DNA of 64,000 nucleotides from Bog-473 sp963725895 (lineage in GTDB: Bacteria > Actinomycetota > Acidimicrobiia > Acidimicrobiales > RAAP-2): positions 1,116,001 through 1,180,000 of the forward strand of contig CAVSAJ010000003.1 of NCBI GenBank assembly GCA_963725895.1, in the 5' to 3' direction. This document shows positions 52,591 through 60,863 of the stretch, piece by piece. The notes beneath the pieces were generated by a model. The model was not told the origin of the DNA and made no database searches. It saw only the letters and a program-made list of their open reading frames with translations. Within the stretch, counting starts at the first letter, position 1, and the number at the start of each line of letters is the position of its first letter. A program made the position numbers and the translations under genes.

Positions 52591-53805
52591 CTAGGCGACC
52601 ACGCCGCGCTCACGGAGGTCCGCGATCGAGCCGGCGAGCCCGAGCTCTGCCAGGAGCTCGTCGGTGTGCTGGCCGAGAGCCGGTGAGCTACCCCGCAGCG
52701 TTGCCGGAGTGGCCGAGAAGTTGGTGGGATGGCGAGGTAGGCGAGTGCGCCCGACTATGTCGTGATCGGCCTCCACGAACAGACCCATGGCCTGTGCGTG
52801 GGGGTCCTCGGGCAACTCCTCCGCCGAAAGGATCATTGCAAAGGGCACCCGCTCGGCCTCGAGGCGGGCCGAGGCCTCGGCCATCGAGAGATTCGCGGCC
52901 CGGGCGTAACACATGTCGAGGATCGGCTCGAGGACATCGCGGTGGCGGATCCGTTCGGCAATGGTGGCTACACGGGGGTCATCGAAGCCGGTGGCCCCCA
53001 AGGCCCGGCACATCCCGGCGAAGTCGTGGTCTGAGGTCGGAGTGACAATGCCCCAGCCGTCGGTGAAGCGAATTGGAGAGAAGCCCGCCTGGAAGCTCGA
53101 GTGCTGGGTGTGATCGGACTCGAGCAGCACCTCATTGGCCGCCGCGTCGGCCCACAAGAATGTCGTGACGGCATCGACCATCGACAGTTCGAGATGCTGA
53201 CCTCCTCGTCCGCGGTCTCGGGCAAACAGAGCAGCGGTGACGGCTTGAAAGGCAAAGAGCGCGGTCACCTTGTCGGCCGCCGACTGGCGCAGGAACACTG
53301 GCACTCCGTCGCCAGGGTCGGCCTGGCTCGCCGCGAAGCCGGCGTAAGCCTGAATCACCGTGTCGTACGCGCTGCGATCGCTGTACGGGCCGACAGTTCC
53401 GAAGCCCGAGATGGACGCGTACACCACGTCGGGGTTCACCGATCGAACGTCCTCGTAGCCCAGCCCGAGGCGGTCCATGATGCCAGGGCGGAAGTTTTGA
53501 AGAACGACGTCGGCCCGCTCGGCCAGGCGGAGCACGATGGCGATGCCCTCGGGCTGCTGCAAGTCGACCGCGATGCTGCGCTTGCCTCGGTTGCAGACCA
53601 GGTAGAGCGAGCTCATTCCGTTCACCGCTACTCCCACCCAGCGAGCGATGTCGCCGATCCCGGGCCGCTCGACCTTGATCACGTCGGCCCCTTGGTCGGC
53701 CATCAGCGCGGCGACGTAGGGCCCGGTGAGTGCGATCGAGAGATCAAGAACGCGCACACCCTCCATCGGTCCGCCCGAGGACGCGCCGGCTTCGCTCTCC
53801 GACAT
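52591..53805 (-). CDS. Family III CoA-transferase (CaiB/BaiF)
   Basis: 404 residues. VRVLDLSIALTGPYVAALMADQGADVIKVE is the typical opening seen in parts; LVCNRGKRSIAVDLQQPEG follows and NFRPGIMDRLGLGYEDV carries the CoA-site region. The catalytic aspartate is expected within SMVDAVTTFLW. DPHAQAMGLFVEAD lies near the end. It moves CoA between carboxylic acids (for example carnitine, oxalate, 2-methylacyl or bile-acid type). It stands alone here, just left of the first integrase remnant. Confidence 0.9.
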   Translation of the reverse strand: MSESEAGASSGGPMEGVRVLDLSIALTGPYVAALMADQGADVIKVERPGIGDIARWVGVAVNGMSSLYLVCNRGKRSIAVDLQQPEGIAIVLRLAERADVVLQNFRPGIMDRLGLGYEDVRSVNPDVVYASISGFGTVGPYSDRSAYDTVIQAYAGFAASQADPGDGVPVFLRQSAADKVTALFAFQAVTAALFARDRGRGGQHLELSMVDAVTTFLWADAAANEVLLESDHTQHSSFQAGFSPIRFTDGWGIVTPTSDHDFAGMCRALGATGFDDPRVATIAERIRHRDVLEPILDMCYARAANLSMAEASARLEAERVPFAMILSAEELPEDPHAQAMGLFVEADHDIVGRTRLPRHPTNFSATPATLRGSSPALGQHTDELLAELGLAGSIADLRERGVVA

Positions 53806-54267
53806 TGGTCAGGCGGAAAGGCCCAGCCGCAGGGTCACCGCGAAGACGGTCTCAGACGGGACTCCCGATCGAGCGTCAGGCCTCGGTTCGATTTCCCTGG
53901 CGAACAACACAATTGGCATTGGACTACCGGCCGATCTGAGGTCGGGCCGTCGCTCACGAGCCCGACAGCCATTCAAAAGCTCATGGATTCCGATCGCACC
54001 AACACTAGGGCGCAGCGTTTTATGCCGCCGGAGTTCATGGATGCCGTGGGCCAGCGGAGCGCACCGATCGTATCGAGCGCCACCGCACCCATCCTGTACT
54101 GCCGAAACGCATGGGGGCGGGTGTCCCCGTCGTGCGCCTGACTGGGGCACCCGAGGCGATAGGGGACATCCGCCTGCAGCGTGCGTCAAAGCCGCTTTTC
54201 GCCGACGGACCTGCGGTCTAAAGCAGTACAGAAGAACACGGACATCGTGGGTCTGAACGGATCGTAG
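53806..54267. other. Intergenic stretch without a recognisable gene
   Basis: About 460 bp between the CoA-transferase start and the first integrase remnant. All frames are short or lack family features. An in-frame piece near 53980-54140 (MDSDRTNTRAQRF onward) matches nothing I know. Base composition is a little less GC-rich than the neighbouring genes. Likely decayed mobile-element DNA. Confidence 0.5.
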
Positions 54268-54600
54268 AGCAACACCTGGAGGCTCATGTGGGCGCCGAAC
54301 CAAGTGCCCTGCCCCTGACGGGCCAGAAGGGTGGAAGGCTCGGCCGGCATCCCCTGCACGCTGTCTGGTGCATCGCTTGAGAATCGATCGGGCGCCCGGA
54401 GGTCCACTTTCACGACCTAAGAGGCGCGGGCCTCACGTGGCCGGGACACAAGGCGCCACGACTCGTGAGTTGATGGCACGTGCCGGTCATGCGAGTCCGG
54501 CAGCAGCGTTTCGTTACCAACACGCAGTCGCCGACCGTGATGTCGCGATCGCCAATGCGCTCTCAGGACTCGCCGAGGCGTCTCGTGCCGCGAATCCCCC

Positions 54601-54618
54601 GGGATATTCGCGGGATGA
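54601..54618. repeat. GGGATATTCGCGGGATGA repeat, copy A
   Basis: This copy is 43 bp before the partial tRNA copy. Copy B (54801-54818) is identical and exactly 200 bp downstream. A variant with C for G at two positions is at 63480-63497, 61 bp before the matching part of the intact tRNA. Position relative to the integrase 3' ends suggests a recombinase arm site or terminator element. Confidence 0.6.
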
Positions 54619-54660
54619 GGACGACGAGCCCGACGATGCGATGAACAACGTCGTGGAAGA

Positions 54661-54703
54661 GAGCGGTCGACCGGGATCGAACCGGCATCATCAGCTTGGA
54701 AGG
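54661..54703. other. Attachment-site copy: 3' half of a tRNA-Gly(TCC)
   Basis: 43 bp matching 63558-63600 (the anticodon loop to discriminator part of the intact minus-strand tRNA-Gly) with three differences. The last 20 bp (GGCATCATCAGCTTGGAAGG) are identical and the match ends abruptly in the anticodon arm. Two of the three differences are partners in the same T-stem base pair (A-U versus G-C), so both copies derive from functional tRNAs. It is the expected product of site-specific integration at a tRNA 3' end. Confidence 0.85.
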
Positions 54704-54794
54704 GACGCCAATACGGATTCGCGCGAACCCGAGTGAACTCAAGCCGCAGGTCGGACGACTGAACGGACTCGCCTGAACCGCAGTGATCTCCGGC

Positions 54795-54817
54795 GTCCGC
54801 GGGATATTCGCGGGATG
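54795..54817. repeat. GTCCGCGSGATATTCGCGSGATG repeat, copy B (inside island end)
   Basis: Twenty-three bases shared with 63474-63496 with two G/C differences. The arms CCGCG and CGCGG can pair. Copy A (54601) shares 18 of these bases. Confidence 0.6.
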
Positions 54818-54841
54818 AAAGACGCCTCTCCGGTTGCGACA

Positions 54842-54916
54842 GGCTCGTCAAGGTCCGCCACAGGCGAGCGAGGACACGGAGCGAAGTGGCGTCCCGGAGC
54901 GTGGCCTTGACGAGCC
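54842..54916. repeat. Long imperfect stem-loop with 12-bp perfect arms
   Basis: GGCTCGTCAAGG (54842-54853) is exactly complementary to CCTTGACGAGCC (54905-54916). Inside, GCCAC (54857-54861) pairs with GTGGC (54886-54890). It is GC-rich and lies about 140 bp inside the island's left end, with no gene for about 370 bp. It could be a terminator, a REP-like repeat, a structured RNA or a recombination arm. Confidence 0.6.
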
Positions 54917-55104
54917 GGGCGAGCTTCAAAATCAAGATGGAGTAGGCCGGCCCACGGGCTGGCCTGGAAGCCTACGGGGTCGCCCCGAATCGGTGAACGG
55001 CGGCACCCCTTCCGCACAAGCTCACAACGCTTGAGTTCCTTAGCGACAACCGTCCAGAGAATTTCGAGCAGCTGGTTCCAGCGACGCTCGTCACTTCGAT
55101 TCAG

Positions 55105-55542
55105 TCAGCCGTCGAAGCTGATCGGGGCATCGCCCAACACGGTCGGGGAGCTTTGGTCGGCCACGAGGACGATGCACGGGGACGCGGCGTTGGTGCAGTT
55201 GACCGGGCCGTCCGAAGTCATGAACTGGTCGACCACCTTGAACTTCGTCTTGACCAGGACGCCCGTAGCCGAAGTTTCGGCATCCACGATATTTCCCAGA
55301 TTGCAACCATTCACGAAGAGACTCATGTTTGCGGCGTTGCACTCAAGGATGGCGACCCCATTGTTGTCACCGAGGTGCTTCCCGCTCACCTTAACCCTGG
55401 CGTGGGCTGCAAGACCTGCGCTCGGCGTCACCACGACCTTCGGCTTTGGGATTGCACCAGCCGGCGCGGCGACCAGCGCCAGTGCTGCGATCGCCATTCC
55501 GACGACGCCCATTGAGGTCCGAATACCGATGATCTTTGCCAT
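55105..55542 (-). CDS. Secreted neocarzinostatin-fold protein
   Basis: 145 residues. The signal peptide (about residues 1-30, VVGMAIAALALVAAPAGA) is followed by KVVVTPSAGLAAHARVKVSGK, the opening strands of neocarzinostatin-type apoproteins. Four cysteines are in the family's two-pair spacing (LECN…NGCN and VNCTNAASPC), and it ends in a short beta strand. Family apoproteins protect enediyne chromophores, but many actinobacterial relatives have no linked chromophore genes, and none are here. ATG at 55542 with a GGAGG-like site. A secreted binding protein of unknown ligand is the safest call. Confidence 0.72.
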   Translation of the reverse strand: MAKIIGIRTSMGVVGMAIAALALVAAPAGAIPKPKVVVTPSAGLAAHARVKVSGKHLGDNNGVAILECNAANMSLFVNGCNLGNIVDAETSATGVLVKTKFKVVDQFMTSDGPVNCTNAASPCIVLVADQSSPTVLGDAPISFDG

Positions 55543-55719
55543 GTCGCAACCTCCGGCAGATGTTCGGTGCGGACAAGGGTAACAAGTGCTTCTTGGCGCT
55601 GCATCGGTGCACCCTGTTCTGATACGGCGATCTGGGCTACCCGCGGGGTTCCAGCGCGTCGCCTCACGGCTTGGAGGGCACCGTCATCTGATGGTTGTGA
55701 GTGTGCGGAGGGGCTGGCT

Positions 55720-56152
55720 GTGGTGAGCATGCTGCTCGGTGCCCTGATTGGGCTCTCGTCAGTCGCCGCGGCAACCCCTCGAACTGCGAAGAATCCTGGA
55801 CCCGTGTACTTCCGCCAGGTCCTCTGTTTCGTGCCCGCCTACAACCCGGCTGCACGTACGTCCATGGCACTAGGACGATCTTCGCGTAGCGCCGCCAGTG
55901 TCCTCTCTCAGAACAACCTCAAGGCCGTGCCCAACGATTCACCTGATGGGTACTCAGTGCGGGACGTGCCAGCCGACACCGCTCTCGCAGGAGTGCCCTC
56001 GACTGCGCCTGCTTCGGAGAAGGCAACTTCAACGGTGCTGCTACCGGGACTCGCGGACGCATCACTCGCATCGAGTGGTGAACGGTATCTGCTTGGCCCC
56101 GCGCAGATGACGAGTGCTTCTGTAGCACGCGCCTCTGTGGCACATCGAGGCC
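55720..56152 (+). pseudogene. Fragment resembling a SecD P1-like extracytoplasmic domain
   Basis: From GTG 55720 one hydrophobic start (MLLGALIGLSSVAAATP) leads into VYFRQVLCFVPAYNPAA, then ATSTVLLPGLADASL and GERYLLGPAQMTSASVARA. This order (VYLRPV..., LLP, RYLLGPA.L.G..I..A) is what I associate with actinobacterial SecDF_P1_head-like stand-alone proteins. Homology-like sequence ends near 56150, where a different fragment begins in another frame; the frame itself stays open to 56298. Probably 3'-truncated by recombination. Confidence 0.5.
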
Positions 56153-56332
56153 ATGAAGGCATACGTCGAACAAAACGGTGGCGGTACACCGCCCCAGATC
56201 ACATCCCACCCCATCAGGTTTGGGTCTGGAGCGTGGACGTGCGTCGTAGGCGAGTTCGCCAACGGCGCCCGTATGGTGACGGTAGCGAAGTGGCGTGACG
56301 GCGCCATCGCTGAGGAGTACATCTGGGCATAG
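56153..56332 (+). pseudogene. C-terminal fragment of a SnoaL/NTF2-like protein
   Basis: A 59-residue frame (ATG 56153, TAG 56330-56332) with GSGAWTCVVGEFANGARMV and AKWRDGAIAEEYIWA, the last strands of SnoaL-like polyketide-cyclase or limonene-epoxide-hydrolase-like folds. The first half of the fold is missing. It begins exactly where the SecD-like fragment stops, suggesting a rearrangement joint. Confidence 0.5.
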
Positions 56333-56495
56333 CGACACCACCGCCTTGTGCACCCCTGACAAGCTAATCACGCTTGGCATCCACACGCCCATAAGTGATG
56401 GCATGAAGGAGCGGGCCTCCGCTCCCCGTGACGGCTCCGGTCTCACGATCGAGACTGGGGTTGTCACACAAACCCTCACGACAAGGGAGGCCCCG

Positions 56496-57508
56496 ATGGA
56501 AAAAGAGTATGTCGGCATAGACCTGCACCGCAGGCGTTCGCTCATCTACCGGATGGACCAGGCGGGAGACAAGATCGACTCGGTCCGAGTCGACAACGAG
56601 ACGAGTCACTTCGCCAAGGCCGTGAGCGTGGCCCCAGTGGGCAGCGATGTCATCGTCGAGGCGACCTACGGCTGGTATTGGGCCGCCGATCTCTTAAAAG
56701 AGATGGGCTACGTGGTCCATCTGGCCAATCCGCACGGCAACGACTGGGGACATCGGCGCGTGAAGAACGACGAGCGCGACGCTCGGGACCTGGCCGACCT
56801 GCTGCGGCTCGGTCGCCTGGCCGAGGCCTGGATCGCCCCGCCCAAGACTCGAGAGCTGCGCGAGATGATCCGCTTTCGGATCAAGCTCTCCCACGTACGC
56901 ACGGGTCTGAAGGCCCAAGTCCACGCGGTGATGGCCAAGAACGGGATCCTGCCCGCTCGAGGCGACATGTGGGGCCCGGGCGGCAACGCACAGCTCGACG
57001 CCCTCGAGCTCCCCGACGCCTACTTCAATCGCATCGCCGTGCTGCGCGACCTCGTCGACGCGATCGACCGCGAGATCGTCTTCTTGGACCGCGACATCCA
57101 CCTCATCCTCTGCGATGACGCCGGCTACAACGCTGTCCAGGCCATCTACGGCGTCGGCCCTATCTTCGCCGCCGTTTTCGTGGCCGAGATCGGTGACGTC
57201 ACCCGCTTCGATTCCCCCAAGGCGCTGTGTTCTTGGGCCGGGCTCACCCCCAAGCACAAGGAGTCCGACCTCCATGTCAGCGGGGTCGGATCACCAAGCA
57301 GGGCTCACGACTGGTGCGCTGGGCCGCCATCGAGGCGGTCGCCCGCTACCACGGCGGAGAACCATTCCGCGACTGCTTCGAGGCGATCGCGCAACGCCGA
57401 GGCAAGAACCGGGCCAACGTGGCGATCGCCCGGAAAGTTCTCACGCTCGTCTACTACGGGTTGCGAGACGGCGAGATCCGCTGTCTCGCTGACCAAGACG
57501 CAGCGTGA
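56496..57508 (+). pseudogene. IS110-family transposase (DEDD), one frameshift near 57280
   Basis: RuvC-like DEDD recombinase. The N-terminal domain shows EYVGIDLHRRRS (first Asp), VIVEATYGWYW (Glu) and RRVKNDERDARDLADLLRLG (Asp pair). The C-terminal transposase_20 part reads FDSPKALCSWAGLTPKHKES and, after the frameshift, RGRITKQGSRLVRWAAIEA to the stop at 57508. One added base (agc-cgg-ggt) would give 337 residues. Start ATG 56496 has an AGGGAGG site. The conserved C-terminal Ser expected in GSRLVRWA is present. IS110 elements lack obvious inverted ends, so I cannot place the boundaries. Confidence 0.88.
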
Positions 57509-58052
57509 CGCTCGGCACCCGACCGGCTGCGTGCTCGTTCTACGGCAAGGCTCCCACCTTCGCAGTGGCGCAGCCGGCTAAGTGATTGAGCCCGCCCGGT
57601 CGTGGCCGAAGACCATCATGCCGATCAATCTCGGCGAAGACATGCCTGAGCAGCCGAGCCTGCTCCTAGAACCTTCTCGCTCCCAAGCGTGAACCCCGGA
57701 TGGTCGAACCCGGCGCTCTGTCGCCATTGACAACCTGAACAAGTCTGCGTGGCGAGACGCCTCGGCCTCAAGGTCGTTCGTCCTCGCGTCGCTGCGGGCG
57801 CTCCACCTTGACCCCGAGCGCCATCGCCCACGCGCGCAAGCTCACAGGTCGCCATTGCGAACCTCCAGCACCTTGAAAGAATCTCCCGGGTCTTGACACG
57901 GCCCGCTCCTTCAGACATGCCGCAGAGTGGCACTCACTCCGGCGGTACGGGGGAGGCGCGATTGGCGAGGGACCCAGCCTTCTCACCATTGGTCAATGGC
58001 TGCATGGACCTGACGCGCCGGCAGCGGGGTCACGCCTGGGTAGGTTCTTGGC
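57509..58052. other. Non-coding stretch downstream of the IS110 transposase
   Basis: About 540 bp with only short open frames, none with recognisable content. The first part is probably the right end of the insertion sequence. TTGACA at about 57892 could belong to a promoter for the HAD gene but has no good -10 partner. Nothing else is seen. Confidence 0.5.
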
Positions 58053-58775
58053 ATGGCCTACAGAGGCGACGCCCCCGCCGCCGTGCTCCTCGACGCCGGG
58101 GGCGTGTTCGTCCTTCCTGACTCCGAGCGGATCCTGGGGGCTTTCACACGAGCCGAGTGCTCCGTCCCTCGAGAGGTGCTAGCAGACGCGCACTACCGGG
58201 CCGCAGCAAGGTTCGGCACGCACCTCGACGTTGAGGCCAACTGGACTGAAGCGTGGCTCGACTACCTGCAGACGTATGTCGACGAGTGCGGCGTATCGCA
58301 GGACCGGCGTGACGAGGCCCATCGCCACCTCGACAGCGAGTTCGCCGATGCCGCTTTGTGGGTCGAACCGGTACCGGGCAGCCGCGAAGGACTGCAAGCG
58401 CTCGCCGACACCGGGGTCCGGCTCGGTATCATCTCAAACGCCGATGGGATGATGGGCTCGCGGCTCGCCCAACTCGAGCTGTGCCAAGTGGGTCCCGGCA
58501 TTGGCGTGGACATCGAGTGCGTCATCGATTCCGGAAACGTCGGCGTCATGAAGCCCGATCGGCGGATCTTCGAGGTGGCCATCGACCTCCTCAACGTCGA
58601 CGCGGACCAAATTTGGTACGTCGGTGACATGCCTGCCATCGACGTAGTCGGCGCCCGCCGGGCCGGGATCCGACCGATTCTCATGGATCCACTCGGCCTC
58701 CACTTCGACGCCAGTTACGAACGGATTCAGTCCTTGGTAGGGCTCGCCGAGCTGATCGCGACGGCGTCGGCGTGA
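58053..58775 (+). CDS. HAD-superfamily hydrolase
   Basis: 240 residues with the HAD core order: motif I VLLDAGGVFV (nucleophile Asp; the usual second Asp is Gly), motif II LGIISNADG, motif III Lys in VGVMKPDRRIF and motif IV WYVGDMPAIDVVGARRAG. The cap is inserted after motif I (type C1). Missing the acid/base Asp of D-x-D suggests dehalogenase-like, phosphonatase-like or reduced phosphatase chemistry. ATG 58053. The stop overlaps the next gene's GTG (58772), so the two form a pair. Confidence 0.85.
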   Translation: MAYRGDAPAAVLLDAGGVFVLPDSERILGAFTRAECSVPREVLADAHYRAAARFGTHLDVEANWTEAWLDYLQTYVDECGVSQDRRDEAHRHLDSEFADAALWVEPVPGSREGLQALADTGVRLGIISNADGMMGSRLAQLELCQVGPGIGVDIECVIDSGNVGVMKPDRRIFEVAIDLLNVDADQIWYVGDMPAIDVVGARRAGIRPILMDPLGLHFDASYERIQSLVGLAELIATASA

Positions 58776-59296
58776 CCGACGACGAGAAGTTCTCGCTCAC
58801 CTCGGCCCAGCACGCCGCGGACGAGGGCCGACTAGCCGAATGGGTGGTCGACTTCCTCGCCAGCCCGGGCAGTAGCAACTCCGCGCTGGCCGCCGCATTC
58901 GCCATGAGCGGCGCGACCTACCTGGGTCCGATCCGATTCGCGCTCGACCGACTCACACCGATGGCCGGTCCCGACCGGGACGAGGTGGTTGTACCCGTCG
59001 CCGAGGGGGTCTGGGAGTCCGACGTCGAGGCCATGGAGCACAGCATCGAGCAGGGGTGGCACCCCCCGCCGCTGTTGGTATCGCATCACGACGGCAAGTA
59101 CTTCCTCGAGGACGGAAACCATCGTTACGAGACACTGCGCCGAACGGGCGCCAGCCACGCCTGGGTAGTTCTCCTATTTGCGGGCGAGGTGGAACGAGAC
59201 CGCTACCTGAGGGAGTACGGAGATGGGTCGAGCCGAACCAGCGAAATGGGTCACACCGATCCTCAGGTCGCCGAACCGCTTGACGATCTTAGGTGA
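58772..59296 (+). CDS. ParB-like nuclease-fold domain protein
   Basis: 174 residues. The centre PPPLLVSHHDGKYFLEDGNHRYETLRRTG is, piecewise, the ParB/Srx-like motif (D-G-N-H-R for the usual D-G-x-H-R). This fold is found in chromosome-partition ParB, nucleases and small phage/plasmid proteins. No HTH follows, so it is not a partition ParB. GTG 58772 overlaps the HAD gene stop. The function is unknown, and the coupling to a HAD hydrolase is the only clue. Confidence 0.65.
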   Translation: MTDDEKFSLTSAQHAADEGRLAEWVVDFLASPGSSNSALAAAFAMSGATYLGPIRFALDRLTPMAGPDRDEVVVPVAEGVWESDVEAMEHSIEQGWHPPPLLVSHHDGKYFLEDGNHRYETLRRTGASHAWVVLLFAGEVERDRYLREYGDGSSRTSEMGHTDPQVAEPLDDLR

Positions 59297-59413
59297 CTGC
59301 TGTTCGAATGGTGAACATCGGGCACCCATATCCGGTGCGTTCGGGGGCAGTTACACCTCACCTGTAATCGGCAGCCGACTGCAACCAGATCTCGACTATC
59401 GGGGCGACAGATG

Positions 59414-60292
59414 TCAGCCACCCCTCTGACAAGTGTCAGCCAACCATCTGAGGACTTCTTCTCGTCGAGTGAGAGCGATGAAGTGCCCCTCATTGGGGAA
59501 GGGGACGAAGGATGAGCGAGGTATGCGTTGGGCGAGGACCCGACCCCACCCCTCAGGCACCATCTTGTCTGCCGAGCCCTGAAAGATACAGACCGGTGTC
59601 GACAGATCCTCGGGAGCGAAACCCCATGGAGCGATAGCGGCCCGATACTCGTCCACAACGCCGTGGGGATTCGCCGCGCCCTCACCGAGGATCGTAGGGA
59701 ACCAACGACCTTGCTCTTTAACGGCTTCTGCTTCGGTGCTGGGTAGTCCCTGCACCGAAGCCACAAGGAGAACTCGAGGGGCGTACTTCGAAAGCCAGCG
59801 CGTACCGGTTGCCGTCACGCGCACCGCCATCGGTGCCTTTCGAGCGAGAGTGGCGAGGGCATAATCGAGGCGGTTCGACTGTTTGAACGTGACGGGGTCG
59901 TCGAGAGGTGGACACCCGGCGATCACCGCACACGCGGTGACGCGTCCAGCGAGTTCGAATGCGGCGGCAAGCGCGTATTGCCCGCCCTCCGACCAACCCA
60001 TGATTCCTATTGAAGCGACTTCCAGGTGATCGAGGAGCGGCACGAGGTCTGTTCGGACCCAGGGCAGCAATCCGTGACCCACTAGCCGATCGGTGCGGTG
60101 TATGCCGGGCCGGTCTGGTGATATGACGCACAAACCCAGAGATTGGGCAATGCGGTCGGCGGGACTGAAATCGTGACCGCTCACCAGCCCGCCGTGGCAA
60201 TTGACCACCGGCAGACCCTCGGGGTCGCCATAGATCGCGTATCCCACAGCGCGGCCATCGGGAAGCGGAAGCATGTGTTCACCGCGTGTCAT
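59414..60292 (-). CDS. Alpha/beta-fold hydrolase
   Basis: 292-residue alpha/beta hydrolase. Oxyanion strand VVNCHGGLVSGHDF, nucleophile elbow IMGWSEGGQYALA, Asp in CIFQGSADKMVPEGW and His in PFPNEGHFIAL make a complete triad. Substrate unknown. The ATG at 60292 is used. The gene ends opposite the ParB-like gene; it is alone on this strand. Confidence 0.85.
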   Translation of the reverse strand: MTRGEHMLPLPDGRAVGYAIYGDPEGLPVVNCHGGLVSGHDFSPADRIAQSLGLCVISPDRPGIHRTDRLVGHGLLPWVRTDLVPLLDHLEVASIGIMGWSEGGQYALAAAFELAGRVTACAVIAGCPPLDDPVTFKQSNRLDYALATLARKAPMAVRVTATGTRWLSKYAPRVLLVASVQGLPSTEAEAVKEQGRWFPTILGEGAANPHGVVDEYRAAIAPWGFAPEDLSTPVCIFQGSADKMVPEGWGRVLAQRIPRSSFVPFPNEGHFIALTRREEVLRWLADTCQRGG

Positions 60293-60441
60293 GCACTAAT
60301 TGCCTCACAAAAAATTGTCATCACGTCCTTCGGCATTGAGAAGATGTCTCAATCAAAGCCTGCATTCTGGGAGTCCCGAGAATAATCATCTGAGTCCCTC
60401 CCGATGGCGTACTGGGCTACACGCCCGAGGCATATGGCCGT

Positions 60442-60711
60442 TTGCGGATGCAGGTGGAGATAAATGCGCTCCGCCTGGTGCAAACTAAGACCGTGGGAAT
60501 CGTCCTCGGCATTGTTTGGTGCGCCTTGTGTTTTCTCATTGGATTCGGAGTCTTTACGAACTACCGACGCTGGGGAACCTGGTGGCTAGATCACACCGGA
60601 CGGTATTACAGACCACGGCATCAGCTCGTGTCGGACGAGACCAATTTGAAAGTCACAGGAATCGTTTGGGGACTGCTCGGAATACTCGGGCTCGCATTTT
60701 TCCTCCTCTGA
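60442..60711 (+). CDS. Small two-helix membrane protein
   Basis: 89 residues (or 87 from ATG 60448). Two transmembrane helices, VGIVLGIVWCALCFLIGFGV and VTGIVWGLLGILGLAFFLL, flank a basic loop (TGRYYRPRHQLVSDE). No family is assigned. Small proteins of this layout are common in actinobacteria. Upstream region 60293-60441 is AT-richer than the rest. Confidence 0.6.
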   Translation: MRMQVEINALRLVQTKTVGIVLGIVWCALCFLIGFGVFTNYRRWGTWWLDHTGRYYRPRHQLVSDETNLKVTGIVWGLLGILGLAFFLL

Positions 60712-60863
60712 TTCAAGCTCGCACTAGCCGAAAAGTGCCGCAGGGCGGCACCTCGTCCGGGCTGGTGCGTGGCAAACCCGGTGTTCTGGGGCAGTTCAAC
60801 TCGGAGCGATACCATGCGGCTCTGTAGCCTCAGAACTCCAGTCCCCCTAGCGCGGCCGCCGGA

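Larger units (their letters stand above)
54268..54736 (+). pseudogene. Tyrosine integrase remnant 1 (catalytic C-terminus, stops and frameshift)
   Basis: One frame reads QHLEAHVGAEPSALPLTG, KGGRLGRHPLH, a stop at about 54379, then GRPEVHFHDLRGAGLTW. It shifts near 54440 into AGTQGATTRELMARAGHA and AFRYQHAVADRDVAIANAL. This is the box-II part of an actinobacterial tyrosine recombinase (H-x-L-R, G-H, catalytic Tyr in RYQHA). The second basic position of HDLRH is changed to Gly. No N-terminal domain remains. It aligns line by line with remnant 2 at 63.1-63.6 kb, and its 3' end runs into a partial tRNA-Gly copy, as integrases next to their attachment site do. Confidence 0.85.

Noticed and set aside
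45000..54260. Third partial tRNA-Gly copy marking the far end of the older element
   Set aside because: None was noticed by eye for the 20-bp core; a computed search with mismatches is needed before excluding it.
54601..54818. Phage-type CRISPR or origin iterons for the GATATTCGCG repeats
   Set aside because: Only three copies with irregular spacing and no replication gene.
57625..57933. 102-residue minus-strand frame after the IS110 gene
   Set aside because: Composition resembles random high-GC translation, no ribosome-binding site, no recognisable domain.
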